Assembly: GCA_025331445.1 (NCBI GenBank)
Contig: JAIWNE010000006.1
Location: forward strand, 186,001-250,000
Direction of reading: 5' to 3'
From: Blakeslea trispora
Taxonomy: Eukaryota; Mucoromycota; Mucoromycetes; Mucorales; Choanephoraceae
Length of the DNA: 64,000 bases
Within the stretch, counting starts at the first letter, position 1; each line of letters opens with the position of its first letter. Below the pieces are notes generated by a model. The model worked only from the letters and a program-made list of their open reading frames with translations, searched no databases and was not told the origin of the DNA. Made by a program: the position numbers and the translations under genes. Below, one piece after another: positions 25,183-35,172 of this stretch.

Positions 25183-26271
25183 ATGCTTCTTAAGAAACTC
25201 AAAACTTCAAGCTGTGAGCCAGCTAGCGAAGATTGTAAGCCTAGTAAAAATCTTGATTTAGAGATATTATGGGGTATTTTTTGCCTCAAGGAAGCAAATT
25301 TCTCTTATGCCAATATAGGTGACATGATTGGTGTAGCTAGTACCAGTGTCTAAAGAGTTGTAAACAGAATCGAAGAAACTGGGTCACCACTGCAAAACAA
25401 ATCACCTGGAAGACCCAAGGTCTTGTCAGAAAGAGACTTGAATCATCTTGAATTGATTGTAAGACGTTATCATTTCGCTTCTTACAACCAAATCAGTTCC
25501 GAGCTCAAGGCAATTCACATCAACATTCACGGAAACACCCTGATAAGCTACTTGAAAGATATGGATTTTACATCGTACTTCGCAGCTCATAAGTCAAAAC
25601 TGTCTGAAGTAAACAGGCTTAAACGACTTCGATGGGCCAAAGAAAGGGTCAATTGGCCATTAGAGAGTTCGAGACGTGTTGTGTGGTCTGATGAGTCAGG
25701 GTTTACTGTGGAAGGTTATCGTGGAGGGGCCAGAGTGTTCCGAAAGCTCGACGAAAGGTACCAAGAGCAACATATTGTGCCCATAACAAAGTGGGGCAAA
25801 GGATGTGTGATGATTTGGGGCTGTTTTTGGGCTGGCGGTTTCGGGCCTTTGGTCTTGTGTGATAGCTCTGTAAATCAGGATGCTTACGTCAACATCCTTG
25901 CTAAGAACTTCATGCCATGGTTCATTGAGCTGAGCGAGAAGGAGGAACAGGACTTCATACTCCAAGAAGACGGCGCTACGTGCCATACAGGTAAGTATGC
26001 AACATGGTAGAAAGATACATAACAGACTACCCGGTTTGATTTCTGGCCACCACAAAGTCCTGATCTCAACCCAGTTGAGCATATCTGGAGCTCTTTAGAC
26101 AAGCTCATTGAAGAAAAGAGGCCCGATGTGAACAATGTTAAGTAATTGGAGTCGGCTTTGAAAGAAGCTTGGGGGCAGATCAGTGTTGATCTTGTAACAC
26201 GTTTGGTTGAAAGTATGAATGATCGCTGTCAGGCAGTTATTGATGCCAATGGTGATCCAACCAAATATTAA
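25183..26271 (+). pseudogene. Tc1/mariner transposase, broken, downstream of Fanzor
   Basis: From ATG 25183 one frame reads through to TKY and a stop at 26269. It has a helix-turn-helix part (FSYANIGDMIGVASTSV ... RIEETGSP), SPGRPKVLSERD, and the catalytic blocks RRVVWSDESGFTVEG (Asp), DFILQEDGATCHTG (Asp) and DFWPPQSPDLNPVEHIW (Glu). Nonsense codons stand at 25351, 26008, 26020 and 26143, with the frame otherwise kept throughout. The two at 26008-26022 could instead be spliced out, since GGTAAGT precedes them at 25989 and CAG follows. It lies 160 bp after the Fanzor stop in the same direction, as expected if both belonged to one transposon. I found no convincing terminal inverted repeats by eye. 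Confidence 0.85.
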
Positions 26272-26605
26272 AAAAAATATTTTTGTCTTAATTCTTAAGT
26301 ACTATGACTTGAGCTACATATCTGCTGAATTTGAGAAAACAAGAGCCCTTCTTGGGCTTACAGTGTTTATTGCATGATACAGTATGCTTCTCGGCATTTC
26401 AAAAAAATTAAAATTGAACTCATCTTTTTTGTGTGTATTAAATCTGGGAATAAAAATGCGGCTAAAGAGTCGGAGTGAGCCATATGGCTATTGTGGGTCG
26501 TGCCTGCCACAATTCATTGTACGCGTCACACTTGGTTTGTAGGGCTTGATTTGCTAATTTTTTGACAAAGAAAGCAGGTGCTCTATACCAATATAACAAA
26601 TAACC
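26272..26605. other. Spacer between transposase remnant and SIR2
   Basis: Contains a short hairpin (GAGCCC TTCTT GGGCTT near 26345-26361) that may mark the right part of the transposon, and a 12-bp perfect palindrome AGCCATATGGCT near 26478 in the SIR2 promoter side. Confidence 0.4.
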
Positions 26606-28635
26606 ATGAGCGACGAAGTTGAGAACCAGCGTAAGGAGGACCTTTCTTCTGACAAGAAACGATTTGCTAGTGATTCAGTGGATGAAGAGCAAGCCAAGAG
26701 AGCAAGAATAGGTAGGCCCTTTCTAAAAAAAAAAAAGAAAAATAAAAAGTCCAAAAATAAAGAAAGGATAATAAAATTAATTTTGGTAATAGATGATCAG
26801 GTGGAAGAAACTCAAGATGATCCTGTAGCCACTGCTTCTATATCTATCAGCGACGCGTTGTTTGATGATTACAATGAAGAATCAGATCAAGATTGGGCCT
26901 CTGGTGATGAAAGTGAGAGCAGCTTAAGTGATCAAGGTATTTTGTCACACCCTGCTTTCCAAGTAGATGATGACAGCCCAGATGATGTTGATGTGGATGG
27001 ATCAGATGAGGAGAGCCGTTACCAGCTGTGTAAGTGGATTTATTGAGTTATTTGCATGTTTCTCACAATAACTTGATAGCATGGACAAGTTTTACTGAAG
27101 AGGAAATGGAAGCTATTCGAGAAGAGGCAAGAGAAAAGGGTTTAATGAAATTTATCGAGAAATACGTTGTCCAAGAATCAGTTCCGGTTCCAAAGATGTT
27201 GGAAGTATTTGATATGTTTATGGTAAGGTACCTATGCGCTCTGGGCTTGACTTAAGCTAGTGCAACTAAATTCATGCTTCAATTTTTTTTTTAAAAAAAA
27301 AAGCATCCCAAAGCAGCTGCGTTGGCTTCCGACATTGAACTTTTACCTATCCTCAGAAGCGTTGTTACCCGTTGCTTGCGTAAAAGACGTCGATTAGAGA
27401 ATGTAAACACAATAGAAGATGTTGCTGATTTGCTTGGAAAGGCCAACAATATTATGATTGTCACTGGTGCTGGAGTATCTGTCTCATGCGGTATCCCAGA
27501 TTTCAGATCAGAAAAGGGCATCTATTCACGCCTACAGGAATACGAGCTGGACGATCCTCAGCAGATGTTTGATATTGAGTATTTTAGAGAGATGCCTGAG
27601 ATATTCTATACCTTTGCAAAGGAGCTCTATCCTGCCAATTATGAGCCCAGTCCAGGTCATATGTTTGTCAAGTTGATTGAGGAAAAGGGCAAGCTATTGA
27701 GAAACTATACACAAAACATTGACACTTTGGAACATAAAGCAAACATCAAAAGGGTGGTGAATTGTCATGGTAGCTTTGCCACTGCTTCATGTGTCACCTG
27801 TGGTTACAAAGTGGACGGTAAAGAAATTGAGGAATACATTATGGCTCAGAAAGTTGCTCCCTGTCCTAAATGTCAAGCACTAAAAGAATCGTTGCCGAAC
27901 AGCCATACAAACGGTTCGGACGATGATGACGACAATGTGATTCCTCGTCCAAGAGGTGTTTCCATCATGAAGCCAGTAATGTCTATCTTTTAAAAAAGAG
28001 AGAAAAGAAGCTGAATGTATTCATGCTCTATTGACTTTTAGGACATTACTTTCTTTGGTGAACGTCTTCCAGCTGAATTTGATGATTTACTTGTAGTAGA
28101 TACAGATCAGGTGGATCTATTGATTGTAATGGGCTCATCACTCAAAGTATCTCCAGTATCAGAAATCATGTCTCAAATACCACATAGTATTCCTCAAATC
28201 TTAATTAATCGAACACCTATTACACACATGACATTTGATATTCAATTACTGGGAGACAGTGATGTGATCGTACCTGAACTCTGCCGCATGCTTAACTGGG
28301 ATTTACAACACCCTAAATTACCTGGTGGTAGCGCTCTTAGTGAAGAAAGTATTCGTCTTAGTCGTGAAGGATCAGGCGATATTGTGCAAATAAAAGATGA
28401 ATCTGGTCAAGTTAGATCTGAACAAAAAATCTGGAGTTTTGTTCGACAAGGTCTTTACACTTTTCCTGGTGCTGTGGTTGATCCAAAATATATCAATAGT
28501 CAAAGGTAAGGAAAAAAAATAGGTGTCTTTGCGATATGTTCTTATGTATCAACGCATAGATGCGATGAAAGAGGTTGTGTTGATAGTAGCGATTCTGAAC
28601 GAGAAACAACAGAAATTGAACCGCAAGAAGATTAA
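26606..28635 (+). CDS. SIR2: SIR2/SIRT1-type NAD-dependent protein deacetylase
   Basis: Multi-exon sirtuin. It removes acetyl groups from histone and other lysines using NAD, acting in heterochromatin silencing. After a basic/acidic N-terminus (intron 26712-26789 with GTAGG..AATAG) comes a helical segment ([18 protein letters not shown]). The catalytic core follows: [18 protein letters not shown] (NAD loop), [15 protein letters not shown], catalytic His in [13 protein letters not shown], and four zinc cysteines in CVTC and CPKC. After an intron near 27987 it continues [24 protein letters not shown] and QILINR. A last small exon ends EPQED. Class I SIR2/Hst1/SIRT1 type from the N-terminal segment and the [14 protein letters not shown] core. 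No lesion. The start at 26606 is only 335 bp from the broken transposase. Confidence 0.93.
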
Positions 28636-29723
28636 TAATATTTTTTTATTTGTTAAAGTGTAAATAGGATAAAAAAACAATAAAGAGAGACTAAACATAG
28701 GATGACCCACTGTATAGAGAAACTTGAAGATCAGATAATGTAGACATCGTTGTATTTTCAGCCTTGGTTCTGGAGGCCTGAAAGGCTCTTGATATCTATC
28801 AAGAGATGAAAGCAAAAACACTCTGGCAAGATCACTTGCTAGAGACAAAAGATTTTTCTTTCTTTTAGTAGTTCTATGATAATGACATGTATCTTAGGGA
28901 AAACAAAATATATCTCTGTATTAGTGAGATATTGATTATCGTTTCGAAAGAAACTTCCTCATAATTATCAGTGTAAAGAGCATCTGTTTACAAAAAAAAA
29001 GAAAGAAAGAGAAATCCAATATTAGAATTGTATAAATCATAAAAGAAACTAGTACGAGATACGTCGTTTTTGTTCATTTAAGAAAATTAAAGTCTTTTTT
29101 GTTTGTGAAGACGTCCTGACAATCAAGCCTTGTACATGCATGGTCAATTCCTTATTCATTTTTCACCAAGTCCAGCTGAAGGGTTCGCTCCGAGAAATAA
29201 AATGTCAAGAAAAAAAAAAGACGTTTAAGGTGAAGGGGAAAATTGCTTGTCTCTATTGAACTTGAGACTTTGCAAAAATGCAATTTTTGAACACGTCTAT
29301 CATTCATTGAAGAGTTTCGGTTAATTGGAAAGAACTTTTGATACTTGTAACTTCCTGCTTACATTCTGTTCTTTTCATTAGCCATATAAACAAAGACCAT
29401 TCAGTTTGTTATTGTTATTATGACTAAATTCATTCTTGAATGCGACAAAGCATCTATTATCCTCTTTGATTCTTTCTCTTTTCTTGTTTTATCATTATAT
29501 CATAGTATGACCATATTGAATCTTTGGAACTTGACCTGTGAATTAAAGTTTCGAAATAGCAACAGCCACAAAGTTAAATCAGTGTTACATTTAATTACAT
29601 TCATTATGTGCCTGAATTGTGTAACACAGACTGCGCTACAGTACTGCGGTCCATTAACATTTGATGATATAAAAACTTCTTCTTTTTCTTTATTTTATCA
29701 TAATCAACAATCATTTATTGAAC
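28636..29723. other. Intergenic
   Basis: About 1.1 kb between SIR2 and the BCS1-like gene. Short open frames near 28549-28848 (minus) and 29420-29743 (plus) look like chance; no motif was recognised. Confidence 0.5.
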
Positions 29724-31556
29724 ATGGCTACCACACAAATTAAAAAGAACTTGCCTCCTATTTTGATGGGTTCCAATCGCCTCGGAAACATTGTGGATAC
29801 TTTGCTAAGTGTTCTGGAGAAGGCCTCTGATGAAGCATTTTGGAATGGTATTTTCGGTGAACGTGTACTAAACCTTTTGAAACGATACTTTGGAAGTGAT
29901 GTTGTATTCTTGGGTTTTGTTGTTTATATTGCACGTAAGTAAAAGAGGAGATAGCAAAGACAAGAAAAGTGCAAAGTAATCATGTTTTCTTTTTTCATAT
30001 TAGCAATCGTCGGCCATCAATTCACTTCTCTGTATTACTATTGTCTTAACAAAGTCAAGGAGAATATGTATGTTTCTATTCAAGTATCTAAAGACGAGTC
30101 GGGGTACAACGCTATTCAAGAATTTATCTCAAAGCACAATGACAAAACTCTCCGTTTGCGTGATGTAGAAGGTCGTTGTATTGTTGAAGATGATGATACC
30201 GATATGCAAAGAGCAACTCCTCCTCCTCAACTTCAGCTCTTCCCCTGTAAGTCTGATTCATACAAAAAAAAAGGACTTTCACTCATACTTTTTCTTTTTC
30301 TAGTGGATGAAAGTGAATACAAGATCCAATATAAAGGACATAATCTTTGGGTCAGAAAAATGAAGAAAGGAAACACAGATAAAGACACAAGCCAATATTA
30401 TTACAACAACCTTTCAGATTTCATTGGACAGATGCAGTCAAATCCTTGTGTCGTTATTACCATGTGGGGCCGAGACCTTAATTTACTCAAGTCATTTATA
30501 CAAGAATGGATCAATACGCATTTTGAAAACGAACAAGGCAGACTGACGATATACAAGTGTATGCCTACCCGTTACGAAGGATTTGAATGGTCAGCTGTAG
30601 GATCAAAGGAGTTGAGACCTTTCAGCTCGGTCATCTTGAAGAACGGACAAAAAGAACACATTTTGAAAGACATTCAAACATTCCGTAGCCGTGAGAGTTG
30701 GTATTCTATCCGTGGTATCCCTTATCGTCGTGGTTATCTGTTGTACGGCCCTCCTGGTACCGGTAAAACTTCCTTGGTTCAATCAGTGGCAAGCAAAGTC
30801 AACATGAATGTAGCTATTATTAGTCTGTCCGGAAAGATGGATGATGAAAATTTTGCTGTCATGCTTCGTGAAGTTCCTCGGAACAGCATATTGGTAATGG
30901 AAGACATTGATCATTGTGTCATCAAGGATCCTAGTTCTTCAGGCGATGATTACAGTGCTAGAATCACAATGAGCGGTCTGTTAAATGCACTAGATGGTGT
31001 GGTAGCACAAGAAGGTTCCATGATTTTCATGACATGCAATGATATTACTCGCATTCAACCTGCTCTGCTTCGACCTGGCCGTATTGACATGAAGATGGAA
31101 TTGGGCTATGCAGATAAAGACCAGATTCAAAAGATGTTTTGGCGCTTTATGGGCAAAGACGATGATATCCAAAACGACGATGAGCAAAAGACATTTGTGG
31201 CTTCAGAAGAATTAACCTTGCTTTCACAAAAGTTCACTGATATGATTCCTGATTTATATGTTACACCTGCTGAATTGCAAAACTTCTTTATCATGAACAT
31301 GATGGATAGAGAGGATGAGACGGATGATGAGGAGAGCAAGACAAAGGATTACTCTTACTTGATTGAATCTATTCCAAGTTTCTTGGCTTCTGTCAAAATG
31401 GATCGTGAACAAGCAAAGGACCATGAGATTAGAAACAGCAAGCAAGTTCAACAAGAAGCTCCAAAACCTATAGAAAACGCTAAAATAGAGAATGAAGACA
31501 AGACAGCTATTGCTAAAGAAGAGAATGCAGAAACTGTAAATAATGAGACAAAATAA
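29724..31556 (+). CDS. BCS1-like mitochondrial AAA ATPase
   Basis: Three exons. The first ends in a hydrophobic segment (SDVVFLGFVVYIA) joined by an intron to AIVGHQFTSLYYYCL, giving one membrane span near residues 50-75. The BCS1 N-terminal domain follows (MYVSIQVSKDESGYNAIQEF). The AAA core has Walker A GPPGTGKTS, Walker B SILVMEDID, sensor FMTCND and arginine fingers in LLRPGRIDMKMELGYA. By family such proteins translocate folded Rieske protein in the inner mitochondrial membrane, but fungi carry many BCS1-like paralogues of unknown function. The C-terminus is long, charged and low-complexity (AIAKEENAETVNNETK), unlike canonical Bcs1, so I call it BCS1-like only. Start chosen at ATG 29724. 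Confidence 0.87.
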
Positions 31557-31956
31557 CTTAATTTGTATATAATGATTCCCAATAAAATAAAATAAACTAA
31601 AACAACCTTGTATATCTCTTTGACAGTCCCAATCTTCTTTTTGAAGACAAAGAAAATGAGCAGGTTACTGTTATAAAGCAATTCAAATTATCAAAATTCA
31701 CAATAACAAGAGTTTTTTTTATGCAAAGTCCTTTTGCTTTTTATCCAAAAAAAAAATAGCTTGCTATTTAACAACAATGCTGCATTTCTGCTTGAATCAA
31801 CTGTCAAGCGAAATGACACAAACAATGTAAACTCGTGACATTTTTCTTCTTCTTCTAATTCCAACATTTATTTGAGTAAATTCCATAGGGGACTTGATTG
31901 TACACAATATATATATATATATTTATAAGAGATTACCAAAAAAAGAGCACAAAAAT
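31557..31956. other. Intergenic between convergent genes
   Basis: Convergent 3' regions of the BCS1-like and zinc-finger genes. A (TA)n tract lies near 31904-31922. Nothing else seen. Confidence 0.6.
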
Positions 31957-33060
31957 TCAAGAGCAACTATCGGGAGACAAGAGTATAGAGTGATTTTTGT
32001 CAGAGGAGTAAAAAGCGCAAGAAGTAGAAGTTGGTAGAATGCATGAATTTAAATCATTTACACTCTTGTCTTGACTGAAACAATTTCGTGTTGAAGTGAA
32101 ATTTGTGTTATGTTGGCGTGCAGCAGCAGCAATTGAAGCAGCAGCAACTACTGCAGCTGCAGCATCAGCCGAATGGTTTAAATATCGACTGTATAACTGA
32201 CTTGATTTGGGCGAGTCAGAGCTTTGTTGATTGGTCAATGTTGTTCCCGTGAGCCCTGTTGGCGTTGTTGTTATTGTTGTCGAGGCTGCATGAGGATAAT
32301 AAAAGTCTAAATGGCTGTCCAAAGGAGGAGAAGGAGCCAGAAAAGAGGAAGTGACGGCTGCAACAGCTGCAGAGGTGGCTACGGTTACTGCCATAGACAT
32401 GGAGGCATCACAATAATAGGGCTGAAAAGATGTCTTACTGCTTTTCTTTTTAGAGAGATGGACTGACCGAGTATGTTGCTGTGTTCCATTTCTTCTAGAT
32501 ACACAAAAAGGACAATGACGTACGAAGCGGGCAATAAGTTCTTTTGGAATCCATGAATAGCGTTTGCGTACCTGATTGAAGAGAAAGAAAAGGTTGATTT
32601 TAGATGTTGCATTCTTTTAGACAAAGAGAATTTCCCTGGGGCTACTTACCAAAGCTGATGTCTTGTCTCTACCACCATGATGTGCCTCTTTATGAGCAGC
32701 AATCAGTATATGATAGATATCTTCGCGAATGGCCACTGGTTTATTGTCATGACAGACAAACTCTATACGATCCTGAGTCATGCTAAGACAAAACATCTTC
32801 TTTACCCAAAATCGAAATTGAGCAGTTGAAATGGCTGTGTTTCGTGGGTCCTTTAAGACTTGTAGGATAAGCAAATAGCGATGGTTGTCTACAAGAGCTT
32901 TATCCCTCTTTTTGGATGACAAGTTCTGCAGATAATTGTTGACAACAATATCAAATGCTTCTAAAGATGGAAATTGCTGATGATCCAGCAACATTTTCTC
33001 TGAATTGTAATAGCCTAATGAAGCCTTTCTCTTTGTATCTTCTTCTGCTCTCATAGTCAT
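31957..33060 (-). CDS. Protein with integrase-type H2C2 zinc-binding domain
   Basis: Minus-strand, two exons. From MTMRAEEDTKRKASLGYYN at 33060 the first exon reaches DKTSAL, then an intron of about 70 bp (GTAAGT..TCAATCAG), then VRKRYSWIPKELIARFVRHC. Together they give His-x4-His (HKEAHHGGRDKT) and RHCPFC, the HHCC zinc-binding unit that precedes the catalytic core in retrotransposon integrases. No catalytic core follows; the rest is low-complexity, with Ala runs and Thr/Ser stretches, ending SILLSPDSCS. Such stand-alone H2C2 domains occur in domesticated gypsy-integrase-derived proteins. A DNA- or protein-binding role in the nucleus is plausible. No lesion seen. Confidence 0.7.
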
Positions 33061-33084
33061 CTAATCTGTTTTCTATTAAACAAT

Positions 33085-33104
33085 ACACACACACACACAC
33101 ACAA
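33085..33104. repeat. (AC)n microsatellite
   Basis: About ten tandem AC units just upstream of the zinc-finger gene start on the minus strand. Confidence 0.9.
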
Positions 33105-33256
33105 AATATAAAGCAGAAAGAAAAGAAAACAAAGAAATCTCTCTTTTTTTTTATTGTTGTATAAGTTTTTTTTTCTTTGTTTTGTTTTCTATAAAAAATG
33201 AACTTTATATGAATGTATGCATATATAAAATCCAATATTACCATATTTATAGTATC

Positions 33257-34532
33257 ATATGTTAAGGTCAGACAGAGGGAAAATTTTTATTCATTGTTAT
33301 AAGTAACATCATCTCTTCTCTGATACACTTGTTGAGATTTTCAATGCAGTGCTTGGTCCATGCCTCACAGTCATTACCAGTGATTGTTTTTTCAGCTTCT
33401 TTAATAAGATCAAGCATGTTGTCTTTGTCTTCTCTGGGCGATCTTTTAACAAAGTTCTTGAGCTTATTGAAGCATGTTTCAATGAGATTGAACATTGGCG
33501 AGTAAGGGGGGTAAGAAAACACACGCATGTTTTGAGGCTTTGAACAGATCCTGTACCTCTTTGCTGTGGTGAAATCTTGCATTGTCCATGATGAGGAACA
33601 TTGGCTGGTCATACTCTTTGTCAGGCCATTCCAACAATTGCTTGATAAATTCAGCGAAAATGAACCTGTTGGTGGAGGTATTGACCAGAACAGCTTGAAG
33701 GGATTCAACCCGTCTTGATGACATGGCTGCAATGATTGATATGTTCTTGCTTCGTTTGACTTTTGTAAGGACATGTGTTTTTTTACCTTTCTTTGATCTA
33801 GCTTGTCCAGGAACCATACAAGCGTTAAATCCGCTTTCATCAACAAAAATACAGTTGGTGAGATAGTTAATCCCATTCAACTGCAAGCTTTCGGCGTATT
33901 CTCTTCGCTTCTCATCGGTGGCTGGTTGCAGCTGAGCCATTTCCAGAGGCAAAGTTCTTTTCAAGGTGAGCTTTAGATGATCCTTGACGTGATTGTGGAT
34001 AGCAGCAATGTTGATCGATTTTTCATTTGGAAAGTCTTCAGGGAAACCATCCAACAGCCTTTCCTTGAGCTTTTCCAGACTAAGGATGTTGCCATCAGGT
34101 TCTTCATCCATCAGGTCCCTCAAGAAATTGGAATGGATGTTTTGAATCTTGACGTTTCTTGCGCCACCACGCTTCTTGTATTCTACAGTACCTGTGAGAC
34201 GAAAACGTGTATTAATGCTATCCACAGCACTGTCAGAAAGTCTGTACTTTCTAGCAACTCTAGAAATTTTCCTTCCTTTGGCAAAAAAGTCATGACAAAC
34301 AACCATACAAATTGCCTTCGTTATCTTGGCGTATGTGCGCTTTGAGTCTTGACTGGTGTTCCTTTGAGTGAGTAGCTTTATAAAGTAACTGGAGGTAATC
34401 AGACTGAGTAAAGTATAATAAACAAAAAAATAAAGAAGAGAATGTGATGTAATATTTATCAACATATTTCTGCCAACTTTCATGTAATTGAGCTGACTTT
34501 TCTTTTCCCCCTAGATTTGTACCTTAACATGC
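33257..34532 (-). mobile_element. Tc1/mariner-like transposon with matching ends
   Basis: The two ends share an inverted ATGTTAAGGT core: TATGTTAAGGTCAGACAGAGGG at the low-coordinate end and, reversed, GCATGTTAAGGTACAAATCTAGGGGG at the high-coordinate end. A DDE transposase on the minus strand fills the interior. The left flank has TA; the right flank reads TG, so the TA target duplication may have mutated. Much better preserved than the elements at 13.3 and 25.2 kb. Confidence 0.75.
33268..34483 (-). pseudogene. DD34E transposase with one frameshift
   Basis: Reads from the region of MKVGRNMLINITSHS (true start uncertain, perhaps further in) through a helix-turn-helix (ISRVARKYRLSDSAVDSI), then CIFVDESGFNACMVPG (first Asp), MFLIMDNARFHHSKEV (second Asp). 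The frame is lost at a C6 run near 33506-33511 (plus-strand G6) and resumes in the next frame as YSPMFNLIETCFNKL (Glu). With the frame corrected the second Asp and Glu are 34 residues apart, the Tc1/IS630 DD34E arrangement. The tail ends NKNFPSV. A single base in a homopolymer is the only lesion noticed, so either recent mutation or a sequencing error. Confidence 0.8.
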
Positions 34533-35172
34533 GATGTCTCTATTTTCTCATTGAGCTACCTGAGATCAGTTTCGTTTTTTTTTTTGCTGCTAATGATGGC
34601 AAATCATACTAGTTTATTTTAACCCTAAAGAAAAGGAAAGAAATCCATTCCTGGCAAGAAAATACCATGATTACTTCATTGAGTCACTGCCCTTTATTTA
34701 GCCAAAGTTTTCATTTGATACAAACTACAATAATTTCATGAAGGATGTGTTAGGGATCAATGTATAACTAGCATCATTAGATCAAGAAACCATCATCTGT
34801 GTCGAATCAAAGAAATTTATAGCTGCCAACATTTGTGTAGTTTGGCTCTGTTTCCATGCAACACTTTAATGGCATAACTACTAGTAAATGTAAATGCAGA
34901 GAAGGATAAGCATGCAATTGACTGGTGCCTATGTATTTGTTTAAACACAATGGACTTGGTCACATTACTTTGAAACATGAGTCTGGAGTGTTCAGATAGA
35001 TGTTCAGGCTCTTGATGATCAAAAGAAAACCAATATCCTCAGGGCAAAACTCATTATGCCTTGTCAATGATTGAAATATTTTTTTCTTACTTCTGTCTTT
35101 AAATGAGGGAAGCGCAGCATTGTTTATCCTTTTTCTTTTTCTTTTATTTTTTCGTTATTTGACGCGTATCAT
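34533..35172. other. Intergenic
   Basis: About 640 bp upstream of the FHA kinase with no recognisable gene; a T-rich tract near 35130-35160 is a possible promoter pyrimidine element. Confidence 0.5.

Noticed and set aside
20030..26605. Terminal inverted repeats around the Fanzor-transposase unit
   Set aside because: Compared the flanks by eye, including the Tc1 copy-1 ends (CAGTAGTCCC), and found no convincing pair; limits of the element are left open.
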